The position numbers were made by a program, and so were the translations under genes. Shown piece after piece: positions 9,585 through 18,300 of a DNA stretch of 64,000 nt. The first letter of the stretch is position 1, and every line of letters begins with the position of its first letter. This stretch comes from [Enterobacter] lignolyticus SCF1. GTDB lineage: Bacteria; Pseudomonadota; Gammaproteobacteria; Enterobacterales; Enterobacteriaceae. The notes beneath the pieces were generated by a model. It had not been told where the DNA came from and searched no databases. It was given only the letters and a program-made list of their open reading frames with translations. The stretch covers positions 2,418,001 to 2,482,000 of the forward strand of contig NC_014618.1 in assembly GCF_000164865.1 (NCBI RefSeq), read 5' to 3'.

Positions 9585-9679
9585 TAGCAATTTGTGGCAT
9601 CACAAAATCCATCCAATTGACTTATGGTTGCCTGGGCAATAATATCCATGGCAACTAAACTACTTGCCAGGGCAACCAT
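9585..9679 (+). promoter_or_regulatory. marO: marbox, promoter and two MarR operators
   Basis: In order: a marbox-like activator site (GCAATTTGTGGCATCAC, from about 9587) for MarA/SoxS/Rob; -35 TTGACT (9617-9622) and -10 TAATAT (9640-9645) with 17-base spacing; MarR operator site I (TTGCCTGGGCAAT, 9628-9640) between and over the promoter elements; and MarR site II (CTTGCCAGGGCAA, about 9663-9675) between the promoter and the marR start. This is the same arrangement as in E. coli, where MarR represses and MarA activates the operon. Confidence 0.88.
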
Positions 9680-9680
9680 T

Positions 9681-10115
9681 GTGAAAAACACCAGCGACCT
9701 GTTTAACGAAATCATTCCACTCGGTCGCCTGATTCACATGGTCAACCAGAAAAAGGATCGCCTGCTCAACGATTACCTGTCGCCAATGGACATCACCGCC
9801 ACGCAGTTCAAGACGCTGTGTTCTATTCGCTGTCAGGTCTGCATCACGCCCGTTGAGCTGAAGAAAATCCTGTCTGTCGACCTGGGCGCCCTGACCCGTA
9901 TGCTGGACCGTCTGGTCTGCAAGGGCTGGATTGAGCGGCTGCCAAATCCAAATGATAAGCGCGGCGTTCTGGTCAAGCTGACCCCGGACGGCGCCGCAAT
10001 CTGTGAGCAATGCCACCAGGTTGTGGGGCAAAACCTGCATCAGGAACTAACAAAAAACCTAACGGCGGATGAAATCGCAACCCTTGAGCTGCTGCTCAAG
10101 AAAGTTCTGCCGTAA
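9681..10115 (+). CDS. marR: multiple antibiotic resistance repressor MarR
   Basis: Winged-helix repressor of 144 residues, same length as E. coli MarR. It dimerises and binds the two marO sites; phenolic ligands and copper-driven cysteine oxidation release it. The start is a GTG at 9681 (V-K-N-T-S-D-L-F-N-E), as in E. coli, rather than an upstream in-frame ATG that would fall inside the operator. The conserved S-V-D-L-G-A-L-T-R-M-L-D-R-L recognition helix and the D-K-R-G wing are present, as is the sensor cysteine in C-K-G-W (about residue 80). Confidence 0.96.
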   Translation: MKNTSDLFNEIIPLGRLIHMVNQKKDRLLNDYLSPMDITATQFKTLCSIRCQVCITPVELKKILSVDLGALTRMLDRLVCKGWIERLPNPNDKRGVLVKLTPDGAAICEQCHQVVGQNLHQELTKNLTADEIATLELLLKKVLP

Positions 10116-10133
10116 ACCGAAAGAGGTAAGACG

Positions 10134-10517
10134 ATGTCCAGACGTAATACTGATGCCATCACTATTCATAGCATTTTGGACTGGATTGAAGATAACCTGG
10201 AGTCACCGCTGTCGCTTGAAAAGGTGTCCGAACGTTCAGGCTATTCGAAATGGCATCTGCAGCGAATGTTCAAGAAAGAGACCGGTCATTCACTCGGCCA
10301 ATACATTCGCAGCCGTAAGCTTACTGAAATCGCCCAGAAGTTGAAGCAGAGCAACGAGCCGATTTTATATCTGGCCGAGCGCTATGGCTTTGAATCGCAA
10401 CAAACGCTGACCCGGACGTTTAAGAACTACTTTGACGTGCCGCCGCATAAATATCGTATGACCAATATTCCCGGCGAGTCGCGTTATCTGTACCCCATAA
10501 ATAACTGTAACTGTTAA
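10134..10517 (+). CDS. marA: AraC-type activator MarA
   Basis: A 127-residue activator made only of two helix-turn-helix motifs (about residues 31-50 and 79-102), without an effector domain. It activates efflux and stress genes at marbox sites, including its own operon. The sequence is almost identical to E. coli MarA (S-I-L-D-W-I-E-D-N-L-E-S-P-L-S-L-E-K-V-S). It follows marR by 18 bases. Confidence 0.97.
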   Translation: MSRRNTDAITIHSILDWIEDNLESPLSLEKVSERSGYSKWHLQRMFKKETGHSLGQYIRSRKLTEIAQKLKQSNEPILYLAERYGFESQQTLTRTFKNYFDVPPHKYRMTNIPGESRYLYPINNCNC

Positions 10518-10546
10518 TCGCCTGCACAAGACGTATCGAGGAAACC

Positions 10547-10765
10547 ATGAAGCTGTTCGTCTCCGCCGCCCTCACCCTGCTGGTGCTGGTCTCCGGCCAG
10601 AGTTTTGCGGAGCAATCCACTATTCCGGCAGAGCATTCTGACCATGACGCGATCAGCTTGCGCTCACCCCATGAGAAGTCCCCTTTTGACTTCAACCATA
10701 TGGGCGCAGGCAGCGACAAATCCGACGAACTGGGCGTGCCTTACTATAATCAGCACAACCAGTAA
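10547..10765 (+). CDS. marB: periplasmic MarB
   Basis: A 72-residue protein with a signal peptide (cleavage near residues 20-22, after F-A-E) and the conserved C-terminal block P-F-D-F-N-H-M-G-A-G-S-D-K-S-D-E-L-G-V-P. It equals E. coli MarB in length. MarB lowers marA expression from the periplasm by an unknown route. It is the last gene of the operon, followed by an intrinsic terminator. Confidence 0.93.
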   Translation: MKLFVSAALTLLVLVSGQSFAEQSTIPAEHSDHDAISLRSPHEKSPFDFNHMGAGSDKSDELGVPYYNQHNQ

Positions 10766-10775
10766 TTCGTTATTT

Positions 10776-10800
10776 GCCCCGCCGACGCGGGGCTTTTTTT
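10776..10800 (+). terminator. intrinsic terminator of marRAB
   Basis: A GCCCCG/CGGGGC stem with a short loop is followed by seven T. The T-run touches the stop codon of the convergent eamA gene. Confidence 0.9.
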
Positions 10801-11698
10801 ATCCCCGCAGCGCCTTTACGCGACGCACCCGCAGGCCAAAGACATTGATGTACAGCCCCGCCATGATAAGCGCCGCGCCGGCCAGCTGCAGCCCGCTCAG
10901 CGTTTCACCCAGCAAGACCGCCGCGCTGCCCATCCCCACGACCGGCACCAGCAGCGACAGCGGCGCCACTCGCCATGTTTCGTAGCGTCCGAGCAGCGCC
11001 CCCCAGATCCCGTAGCCCACGATGGTGGCGACGAACGCCAGATAGACCAGCGACAGCAGAGTCACCAGATCGATCTCCACGAGGCTTGCCCACATCACCG
11101 CCGGGCCGTCGATCATCGCCGACGCCAGCATAAACGGCACGATTGGAATCAGGGCGCTCCACACCACCAGCGACATAATCGCCGGGCGCGCCTCGTGCAG
11201 CATGATCCGCTTATTGAAAATATTGCCGCAGGCCCAGCTGAAGGCCGCAGCCAGGGTCAGGAAGAAGCCCACCATCGCCACATGCTGACCGTTGAGGCTG
11301 GCGTCAATCAGCACCAGCACGCCAATGACCGCGAGCGTAATTCCTGCGACCTGCCGGCTCTGCAGCCGCTCGCCAAAAATGAACGCGCCGAGCAGGATGG
11401 TGAAAAACGCCTGCGCCTGCAGCACCAGCGAGGCCAGCCCCGCGGGCATACCGAATTTTATCGCGCTGAACAAAAAGGCAAACTGGCCAAAGCTGATGGT
11501 CAGGCCGTACCCGGCAAGCAGGCGAAACGGAATTTTAGGACGCGCAACGAACAGCAGCGCCGGAAAGGCCACCAGCAGAAAGCGTAATCCGGCCAGCATC
11601 AGCGGCGGCATGTTGTGAAGCCCCAGTTTGATAACCACAAAATTCAGCCCCCACACCACCACCACCAGCAACGCCAGCAGCCCATCTTTGCGCGTCAT
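10799..11698 (-). CDS. eamA: EamA amino-acid metabolite exporter
   Basis: Inner-membrane transporter of 299 residues with ten predicted helices in two EamA (DMT superfamily) repeats (about 8-136 and 148-285). E. coli EamA (YdeD, same length) exports O-acetylserine and cysteine-pathway metabolites. GGCGGAGT precedes the ATG. It is convergent with marB, as in E. coli. Confidence 0.92.
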   Translation of the reverse strand: MTRKDGLLALLVVVVWGLNFVVIKLGLHNMPPLMLAGLRFLLVAFPALLFVARPKIPFRLLAGYGLTISFGQFAFLFSAIKFGMPAGLASLVLQAQAFFTILLGAFIFGERLQSRQVAGITLAVIGVLVLIDASLNGQHVAMVGFFLTLAAAFSWACGNIFNKRIMLHEARPAIMSLVVWSALIPIVPFMLASAMIDGPAVMWASLVEIDLVTLLSLVYLAFVATIVGYGIWGALLGRYETWRVAPLSLLVPVVGMGSAAVLLGETLSGLQLAGAALIMAGLYINVFGLRVRRVKALRG

Positions 11699-11881
11699 AC
11701 TCCGCCCCTGAAATATTAAATTTTTGTAAACAGAACCAAAGTAACGAAAAACCCGACCGAGGGAAAGATCACTATTTCTGGCAGCACTGATAGATAAACG
11801 GAGGTCTATACAAGTCTCTTATGCCGTGATACTCCTGATAAGACACAACATAATAACATTTACACTTTGTCGGGCAGGAAA

Positions 11882-13075
11882 ATGAAAACCTCTATCAGGC
11901 GCTCAACCAGCGCGCTGCTGGCGTCGTCGCTGTTGCTGACGATAGGACGCGGCGCAACGCTTCCGTTTATGACCATCTACCTCACGCGCAGGTTTGCCAT
12001 GAGCGTGGAGGCTATTGGCTATGCGCTGACGACTGCCCTCACCGTTGGGGTTATTTTCAGCCTCGGCTTCGGCATTCTGGCGGATAAGTTCGATAAGAAG
12101 CGCTATATGCTGATCGCCATTACCGTGTTTATCGCCGGTTTTATCGTTATCCCGCTGGCGAACGCGATCCCGCTGGTGGTTTTCTTTTTTGCCCTGATTA
12201 ACTGCTCATACTCGGTCTTTTCCACCGTCCTGAAGGCCTGGTTTTCCGACGTGCTGAGCGGGAGTGAAAAGGCGCGGATTTTCTCGCTTAACTACAGCTT
12301 TCTGAATATCGGCTGGACGATTGGCCCGCCGATCGGCACATTTCTGGTGATGTACAGCCTCCAGTTGCCGTTCTGGCTGGCGGCAATCAGCGCAGCTATC
12401 CCACTGGTATTAATTCAGTTTTGCGTGCAGAAACAGGTTATCACCGACGAAGATCGTCAGGCGGCGCCCTGGCAGCCCTCGGTGCTGCTGCGCGACCGTG
12501 CGCTGCTCTGGTTTACGCTTTCCGGACTGCTCGCGTCCTATGTCGGCGGGTCATTCGCTACCTGTATTTCCCAGTACGTACTGGTTATCGCCCACGACAG
12601 CGATTTCGCCCAGAAGGTGGTGTCTGTCGTGCTGCCGGTTAACGCCATTGTGGTGGTCAGCCTGCAGTATTTCGTCGGCCGCAGCATCACGCCAGGCAAC
12701 ATTCGCCCGCTGATGACCGTCGGTACCCTCTTTTTTATCCTCGGCCTGGGCGGTTTTATGGTTTCCGGCGAAAACCTGCTGCTCTGGGGCATCGCCGCGG
12801 CGGTCTTTACCATTGGCGAAATCATCTACGCGCCGGGCGAATATATGCTTATCGATAACATTGCGCCGCCGGGCATGAAGGCGAGCTACTTCTCCGCTCA
12901 GGCCCTCGGCTGGCTGGGTGCCGCCTTTAACCCCATGATTACCGGGATTATTCTGACCACCCTGCCCACCTGGACGCTGTTTGCCATTATGATTGCGGTC
13001 ATCATCGCGGCGTGGCTGATGATCCTGCGCGGCATGCGCATTACGCCCTTGAGCCGCGCGCTGAACGCCGTCTGA
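11882..13075 (+). CDS. ydeE: MFS efflux transporter YdeE
   Basis: Inner-membrane 12-helix MFS protein of 397 residues, closely similar to E. coli YdeE (395), which exports dipeptides. Motifs: L-L-T-I-G-R-G-A-T-L-P-F-M in helix 1 and A-D-K-F-D-K-K-R-Y-M-L in loop 2-3. The start at 11882 is chosen because GCAGGAA lies just before it and it matches the E. coli start region; an in-frame TTG 15 bases upstream lacks a site. Confidence 0.92.
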   Translation: MKTSIRRSTSALLASSLLLTIGRGATLPFMTIYLTRRFAMSVEAIGYALTTALTVGVIFSLGFGILADKFDKKRYMLIAITVFIAGFIVIPLANAIPLVVFFFALINCSYSVFSTVLKAWFSDVLSGSEKARIFSLNYSFLNIGWTIGPPIGTFLVMYSLQLPFWLAAISAAIPLVLIQFCVQKQVITDEDRQAAPWQPSVLLRDRALLWFTLSGLLASYVGGSFATCISQYVLVIAHDSDFAQKVVSVVLPVNAIVVVSLQYFVGRSITPGNIRPLMTVGTLFFILGLGGFMVSGENLLLWGIAAAVFTIGEIIYAPGEYMLIDNIAPPGMKASYFSAQALGWLGAAFNPMITGIILTTLPTWTLFAIMIAVIIAAWLMILRGMRITPLSRALNAV

Positions 13076-13228
13076 CAGATGCGCCGGGTAAATTTACCGA
13101 AACGGCGAAATAGTTCACATAATTAACGATTTGTTTAGATTGCTCAGATTATAATCAATCCGTTCCACATCATTTTTGATCAGTGAGGTCAATATCGTCA
13201 GTAATTTGTCACTATCAGGAGGTTAATC

Positions 13229-13324
13229 ATGCTGGGAAATATGCATGTTTTCATCGCGGTTTTAGGAACTATCTTAGCGTCAGGTTTCCTTGCTGCGTAT
13301 TTCAGCCACAAATGGGATGATTGA
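13229..13324 (+). CDS. mgtS: small membrane protein MgtS
   Basis: A 31-residue single-pass membrane protein, near-identical to E. coli MgtS (formerly YneM): M-L-G-N-M at the start and A-A-Y-F-S-H-K-W-D-D at the end around one hydrophobic helix. MgtS protects the Mg importer MgtA from FtsH and modulates PitA during Mg limitation. A strong AGGAGG site lies before the ATG. In E. coli it is induced by PhoQP. Upstream here there is a TGTTTA (13132) followed five bases later by CTCAGA and a TATAAT at 13150, at best a weak PhoP box. It lies in the expected place between ydeE and dcp. Confidence 0.93.
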   Translation: MLGNMHVFIAVLGTILASGFLAAYFSHKWDD

Positions 13325-13352
13325 TGAACGCCGACAACCCACGTCCTTAAAG

Positions 13353-13390
13353 GCCTCTTGCCGGTTTCGCGCAAGGGGCTTTTTGTTTTC
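13353..13390 (+). terminator. intrinsic terminator after mgtS
   Basis: A nine-pair stem GCCTCTTGC/GCAAGGGGC (one G-U pair) is followed by TTTTTGTTTT, 28 bases after the mgtS stop. Confidence 0.85.
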
Positions 13391-13422
13391 TCCGCTGCTG
13401 ATGCCTGTCAGAAATATCAGGT

Positions 13423-14064
13423 TCAATAATCTACCGGCAACTTACGGTCAATCGAAATTAACTTTCCCTTCTTTACGGTGATGTACTCCCCCTCTTTGAG
13501 TTCAGCAAGAACACGAAACACATAGCTGCGCGACAAATTTGTACGACGAATAATGAAATTGGCAATGCCCTCATTCTCTGCGCTGTTAATGCTGCGGCGA
13601 TAGAGATAACGGTAAAGCATCGCCTTGATCGTGTGGTAGCCAGAGTCTGTTCGTCTTTCAACGTGCACATCAAGAATAAAGACCAGCATGAAAACGAGAA
13701 TTGTTGTCAATTCTTTCATATTTTCAGGGGATGTGTGAAAGAAAATCCGCTCAAATTCCGCCATTGAAATCGTTAATATTGTCACTGGAGAGAGCGCCAT
13801 ATAGGTAAATTCAACCAATGGGCAATAATATTCCAGAAGTCCAATAGGCATATTCTCAATTGTAGCGCCAATTATTCTTGGATCGTCACTCATGGCGATC
13901 GACATAGTTCCCTCTGAGACAAAATAAATTGTCTCGTCAGAGAGCGTAAGCACCTCATTCGTCTTCAGAGAGATACGGTCTGCGCACGCTATGACATCGC
14001 GCAGGTGCCTGTCCAGCACTCGTTTTCGGTAATAGTCATGTAGTGTTTCAAATACAAATTTCAT
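13423..14064 (-). CDS. IprA-like winged-helix regulator
   Basis: A 213-residue protein built like a diverged Crp/Fnr regulator: an N-terminal cupin-like sensor half (about 20-110, with Y-F-V-S-E-G-T-M-S-I) without the cNMP-binding Arg/Glu signature, and a C-terminal helix-turn-helix (I-I-R-R-T-N-L-S-R-S-Y-V-F-R-V-L-A-E-L-K-E-G, about 166-187). This is the IprA/YaiV type; IprA affects oxidative-stress resistance in Salmonella. The start at 14064 follows CCGGAAAGATA and fits better than an upstream ATG 51 bases away. It is divergent from the DUF1254 gene pair, which it may regulate. Confidence 0.75.
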   Translation of the reverse strand: MKFVFETLHDYYRKRVLDRHLRDVIACADRISLKTNEVLTLSDETIYFVSEGTMSIAMSDDPRIIGATIENMPIGLLEYYCPLVEFTYMALSPVTILTISMAEFERIFFHTSPENMKELTTILVFMLVFILDVHVERRTDSGYHTIKAMLYRYLYRRSINSAENEGIANFIIRRTNLSRSYVFRVLAELKEGEYITVKKGKLISIDRKLPVDY

Positions 14065-14126
14065 TATCTTTCCGGCCCCTTTCACCTGTGCGCCGCCCCA
14101 GACAGGCATCCACACTGGACATACGT

Positions 14127-14155
14127 ACTTCTAAGAAGTCCCGCTGTGGACTTCT
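14127..14155. promoter_or_regulatory. nested inverted repeats, candidate operator
   Basis: AGAAGTCC (14134-14141) and GGACTTCT (14148-14155) form a perfect eight-base inverted repeat with six bases between. The left arm is also paired with ACTTCT at 14127-14132. The element is 63 bases before the IprA-like start and 211 bases before the divergent DUF1254 gene, a fitting place for an operator or a leader hairpin. Function is inferred only. Confidence 0.4.
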
Positions 14156-14365
14156 CACAAAAATAATAGCAGGTAAACTAATAGAAAAATGAGTCACCAT
14201 CCATGTTCATAACGTAATACTTCGTTTTTACCATTCGTAATGCGGAAGTTTTATATTTTCCGGCGAGTATTAACACTATTTTTTTCTCTATCAGCACAGT
14301 TTCCTCACCAATCAAAATAGCTGTGCTACGTTTGATAAGTCCACCTTCGCTAACCGGAGTTACCG

Positions 14366-15865
14366 ATGAAAAAGAAAGGCTTTACGCTGCATTTATTAAC
14401 CAGTGCGGTACTGGTTTCATGCCTGACCAGTACCAGCGTTCTGGCGGACGATGCATCAGCACCGATGTCCCCACTGATGAAGCAACTGAATAATGGCAAC
14501 TGGCTACCGCAGCAGGAAGCGCAGTCGCTGAGTGAAGAGCTTTATTACCAGGACGCCATTCACGCTTACATCCAGACGCTACCGCTGCTGAATACCATTG
14601 GCCTGCGCGATGGCTCAGAGGCCGCATTCGGGAAAGGCTATAACGTACTGCCTGTATGGAAAGAGAGAATGGACAGCCGCGCCGTCGTGCCGACACCGAA
14701 TGGCGATGTTATCTACTCAATGAGCTATCTCGATCTGAAAGAAACGGGTCCGCTGGTCATCAAAGCCCCCGCTAACGTTATCGGGATGTTTACCGACTTT
14801 TTCCAGAAAACCATTACGGATGTCGGCGCTATCGGCCCCGATCGGGCACGCGGCGGGCTCTATCTTCTGCTACCGCCAGATTATGAGGGCCCGGTCCCTC
14901 AGGGTTATTTTACCTTTAAATCCCCGACCTATAACGTCTTCCTGTTCTTTCGCACCATTATGGGCAAAGGCGATGGGAAACCGGATCCGATCCCGGCGGT
15001 AAAAAACGCGGAAACCACGCGTATCTATCCGCTGTGGAATGTGGAAAAAGAAGTCAAACCGATGCAGTTCCCCGATGCCAGCGGCAAACGGGTGAACATG
15101 ATGTACCCGACGGATGTGACCTACTGGAAGAAGCTGAAAGACTTTATCGATTATGAACCGCTGACGGCCATTCCTGACGACACACGCAGCGCCCTTCTCA
15201 GTATTGGTATGGTTAAAGGCAAGCCCTTTAACCCAAGTGAGAAGGAACAAGCGTTGCTGAAGAAAGCCGTAGAGACTGCACCGAGGATGATCCTTGCCCG
15301 TCGCCAGATGGGTCGCGACGATCAACGTCAGCTCTACTACAAAGACCGCCAGTGGGAAAACTCGTGGGCTGGCGCGACGGCCGAATGGATGCAGTACGGT
15401 ACTCTTGATGAAAACCAGCGGGCGGCCTTCTTCCAGATTGCCTACTCCAGCGCCGCGGCCATGGTCATGCACACAACCGGCGCTGGCTCCAAGTACCCGT
15501 ACGCCACGAAGGATAAAGACGGCAAGTTCCTCGACGGCAGCAATACTTACAAACTGCATTTGCCGCCAAACCCGCCAGCAGCGCTGTTCTGGGCCGTTAC
15601 CGCCTATAACATCACTGACGGCACCATGCCGGAAACCGATCAACTGCTGCCTTCCACCAACGGCTACTACAACATTCCGAAGAACAGCGACGGTTCCATC
15701 GATCTCTGGTTCGGCCCGAGTAAACCTGATGGCGTGGCTGACAGCGCCTTTATCAAAACCGTAGCAAACCGTAATTTCCTCGTCGCCCTGCGGCTTTATG
15801 GCACCGAAGACAGCTTCTACGACCAGACCTGGGTGCCGGACGACCTGATTCAAACCAACAAATAA
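14366..15865 (+). CDS. DUF1254/DUF1214 periplasmic protein (first of pair)
   Basis: A 499-residue exported protein. Signal peptide at 1-27 ending V-L-A-D, then a DUF1254 domain (about 60-190) and a C-terminal DUF1214 domain (about 370-480) with the W-A-V-T-A-Y-N-I-T-D-G-T-M segment. Proteins of this pair of domains are common in bacterial periplasms; no reaction is established. A CGGAG site lies before the ATG. The stop is 15 bases from the start of a second protein of the same kind, so the two form an operon. Confidence 0.85.
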   Translation: MKKKGFTLHLLTSAVLVSCLTSTSVLADDASAPMSPLMKQLNNGNWLPQQEAQSLSEELYYQDAIHAYIQTLPLLNTIGLRDGSEAAFGKGYNVLPVWKERMDSRAVVPTPNGDVIYSMSYLDLKETGPLVIKAPANVIGMFTDFFQKTITDVGAIGPDRARGGLYLLLPPDYEGPVPQGYFTFKSPTYNVFLFFRTIMGKGDGKPDPIPAVKNAETTRIYPLWNVEKEVKPMQFPDASGKRVNMMYPTDVTYWKKLKDFIDYEPLTAIPDDTRSALLSIGMVKGKPFNPSEKEQALLKKAVETAPRMILARRQMGRDDQRQLYYKDRQWENSWAGATAEWMQYGTLDENQRAAFFQIAYSSAAAMVMHTTGAGSKYPYATKDKDGKFLDGSNTYKLHLPPNPPAALFWAVTAYNITDGTMPETDQLLPSTNGYYNIPKNSDGSIDLWFGPSKPDGVADSAFIKTVANRNFLVALRLYGTEDSFYDQTWVPDDLIQTNK

Positions 15866-15880
15866 GAGAAGGCCATTGTG

Positions 15881-17344
15881 ATGAAACTGAAGTACGTTGC
15901 TTTATTCACCGCGTTGGTATCCAGCGCCGGCGCGATTGCGCAATCCGCGCCGCTGACGATTGCTCATCCGAGTCAATTTGACCAGCTAACCCAGCCCGCA
16001 GCCGGGGTCAATATGCCGGAAAGCTATGTGAAAGCCATTGCCCAGCAGGCTTATCTCTGGGGCTGGCCCATGGTGAACCAGTTCAACCGCCGCGCGACCA
16101 TCACCAAAGCCCCCTATCCGGCGCTCAACGGAGGGATGGTGCCGGTGGCTCCCATGGGGCAGTTGAGCATGTTGACTGATTACATCAAACCGGAAGAGAC
16201 CTTCGTCACCTGCCCGAATCAGGACGTTGTTTATGGCCTGGGTTTCTTTGAGCTCGATAAAGATCCGATCGTGATTCAGGTGCCCGACTTTGGCGATCGC
16301 TTCTGGGTTTACGCCATCTACGATGCCCGTACCAATCAGATTGGCAATGTCGGGAAACCGTACGGCACCAAACCGGGGTTCTATCTGCTGGTCGGTCCTG
16401 ACTGGAAGGGTGAGACACCAAAAGGGTTTAACGGCGTGATTCACTCGTCGACTGAAATGGCCAACGTCATTCCTCGTATCCAGATGAACGATACCGCAGA
16501 GGACCGGATGGCCATTCAGGCCCCCATTAAGGAGGTCATGACCTACCCGCTTCGCGAATTTAACGGCAAGATGAAGTCGTACGAATATTCAAAGATCCCG
16601 TCCATCGGCGATAAGCCCGATGCCAGCGCTGGCGAAACTAAATGGGTTGTGCCTGAGACATTCTTCGATCAGTTTGCCAATGTTCTGGATAAGGTTCCGC
16701 CTCTGCCGGGAGAGGAAGCCATGTACGCGCAGTTCCGCCATCTTGTTGAAGCCGGAAAACAGGATCCGCAGGTGCGTAAATGGATGGATGAAGCCGCCGT
16801 TGAGACTGATAAAACGACGATCGCCGAGTTCTTTAAATGGAAGAATAACGGTGTACCCGCCGGCAACGGCTGGAACCGTTCGAAAAATAACGCCCAGTTT
16901 GGCGTGGATTATTTCAACCGCACCGGTACCGCGAAGTCGAACATGTTCGACAATAAACCCGACGAAACTCAGTATTTCTACACGGATAACGATGCGGCGA
17001 ATTCGCAATTGTCTGGCGAACATGATTACACGGTGACGTTCCCGAAAGGAGGCATTCCGCCGGTGAAAGGGTTCTGGTCCCTGACATTGTATAACAGCAA
17101 GCATCTGTTCAGCCCGAATGAGCTGAACCGTTATTCGCTGGGAACGAAAAACAAGGATCTGAAGTATAATTCCGATGGCTCGCTGACCCTGTATATCAGT
17201 AAGACAAATCCTGGCGGCGACAAGGTCAATAACTGGCTTCCGTCACCGGATGGGACGTTCTCACTGTATATTCGTGCTTACTGGGGTGAGAAACCCATTA
17301 TTGACGGCAGCTGGCAGCCGCCGAAAATTGAATTAATAAAATAA
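15881..17344 (+). CDS. DUF1254/DUF1214 periplasmic protein (second of pair)
   Basis: A 487-residue exported protein with signal peptide 1-21 (A-I-A-Q), DUF1254 domain (about 55-180) and DUF1214 domain (about 375-475, F-W-S-L-T-L-Y-N-S-K-H-L-F). It is a distant paralogue of the preceding gene. GAAGG lies before a GTG-ATG pair; the ATG was chosen, with the GTG three bases upstream as an equal alternative. Function unknown; two different members in tandem suggests they act together or as a heteromer. Confidence 0.85.
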   Translation: MKLKYVALFTALVSSAGAIAQSAPLTIAHPSQFDQLTQPAAGVNMPESYVKAIAQQAYLWGWPMVNQFNRRATITKAPYPALNGGMVPVAPMGQLSMLTDYIKPEETFVTCPNQDVVYGLGFFELDKDPIVIQVPDFGDRFWVYAIYDARTNQIGNVGKPYGTKPGFYLLVGPDWKGETPKGFNGVIHSSTEMANVIPRIQMNDTAEDRMAIQAPIKEVMTYPLREFNGKMKSYEYSKIPSIGDKPDASAGETKWVVPETFFDQFANVLDKVPPLPGEEAMYAQFRHLVEAGKQDPQVRKWMDEAAVETDKTTIAEFFKWKNNGVPAGNGWNRSKNNAQFGVDYFNRTGTAKSNMFDNKPDETQYFYTDNDAANSQLSGEHDYTVTFPKGGIPPVKGFWSLTLYNSKHLFSPNELNRYSLGTKNKDLKYNSDGSLTLYISKTNPGGDKVNNWLPSPDGTFSLYIRAYWGEKPIIDGSWQPPKIELIK

Positions 17345-17350
17345 AGAAAA

Positions 17351-17385
17351 ACACGCTTGCCCTAACAGTTATGGGGCAAGCGTGT
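17351..17385. terminator. terminator between DUF1254 pair and glycosyltransferase
   Basis: A 12-pair stem ACACGCTTGCCC/GGGCAAGCGTGT. Read on the minus strand it is followed by TTTTTCTTTATT, so it ends transcription of the minus-strand glycosyltransferase; it may also act on the plus strand, with no T-run there. Confidence 0.8.
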
Positions 17386-17451
17386 CAGCTTACAACACCG
17401 AATCGCCCTTCATTTCCTGTCAGAAACAATAATCAATACACGTCTGAATTA

Positions 17452-18300
17452 TTAAATACCACTCTTTATTTTTCGAATAAAGTTACGGCATTCATTATGG
17501 ATATTCTTTTTTAATCTTTTGCAAGGAAATATAAACATCAGCCATAGCTGATACAGCTTATAATCTTTTTTACCAAGCCTTACAACGGGAGTCTTATATC
17601 TGGCATAAGCGCTTTTCCCTATACACTTCCAGATGCTTTTATTGACTGCTGAATACACCAGCCCGATCTCTCTGTGGTTCAACACATGCAACACGTTCCC
17701 GTGGTCCGCCATCTTTCCGATGACCTCGGTATAGACAATGGGCCCGGTCGTCATCAATACCCCTTTCATACCAACGCCATAACGCCATGGCTTATAGTTT
17801 TTGATCCTGTAAACCACCTCATCAATCACCGCTTTTATGAAAGGAGAGCCTTTCTTTGCCATTATATTCCACTGTTCGTACTCCCCATGGGCCATAAATG
17901 AAAGCTCAGGATGCAGCCCTTTTTGCTTATCAAGCCCGCCGGGCCCGTTATCCCAGTGGCACAAAATCAGCTCACAGTCAGGAGGAATAACGGCATCCAG
18001 CGGTTTTTCGCAGCTGCTTTTGATATCCAGATAAACACCGCCTTCCTGATAAATAACCAGGTAGCGAAACAAATCAGCTCTGGCGGCCCCATACTCCGGA
18101 TTGATCTGTTGATAAACATCAAGCATATCCTGTCCATAGTGCTTTTTTATATATTGATACATGTCAGGTTCAGCATAGAACGCATAGGCATAATCAGGGT
18201 TTATCCATTTAAGCCGGTCAATCTGCGTTTTTACGTCGCCAGGGAGTATATCCCACCCTTTTGTATAAATTTGGTGAATCTTTTTGGGAATCGCTCTCAT
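17452..18300 (-). CDS. DXD-motif sugar glycosyltransferase (OCH1-like)
   Basis: A 282-residue enzyme of the Gly_transf_sug group: N-terminal I-P-K-K-I-H-Q-I-Y motif, the R-A-D-L-F-R-Y segment and the G-G-V-Y-L-D-I metal-binding DXD-type motif (about residues 90-96). Such enzymes transfer a hexose in capsule, O-antigen or glycan synthesis. The ATG at 18300 has AGAGGCAGG before it; an in-frame TTG 42 bases upstream is possible. The C-terminal 60 residues are strongly basic with a hydrophobic stretch (L-W-L-M-F-I-F-P), suiting membrane association. The gene is more AT-rich than its neighbours and stands alone, without a polysaccharide cluster, which suggests transfer. Confidence 0.75.
   Translation of the reverse strand: MRAIPKKIHQIYTKGWDILPGDVKTQIDRLKWINPDYAYAFYAEPDMYQYIKKHYGQDMLDVYQQINPEYGAARADLFRYLVIYQEGGVYLDIKSSCEKPLDAVIPPDCELILCHWDNGPGGLDKQKGLHPELSFMAHGEYEQWNIMAKKGSPFIKAVIDEVVYRIKNYKPWRYGVGMKGVLMTTGPIVYTEVIGKMADHGNVLHVLNHREIGLVYSAVNKSIWKCIGKSAYARYKTPVVRLGKKDYKLYQLWLMFIFPCKRLKKNIHNECRNFIRKIKSGI

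Noticed and set aside
13132..13155. PhoP box upstream of mgtS
   Set aside because: Only one half-site (TGTTTA) is good; the second half and its distance to TATAAT do not fit, so it was not listed as a feature.
13076..13352. Homologue of the small RNA MgrR, known near mgtS in E. coli
   Set aside because: I could not identify its sequence; the terminator after mgtS is explained by mgtS itself.
14870..15853. 327-codon minus-strand frame opposite the first DUF1254 gene
   Set aside because: Shadow frame; the plus-strand gene has a signal peptide and a conserved domain.
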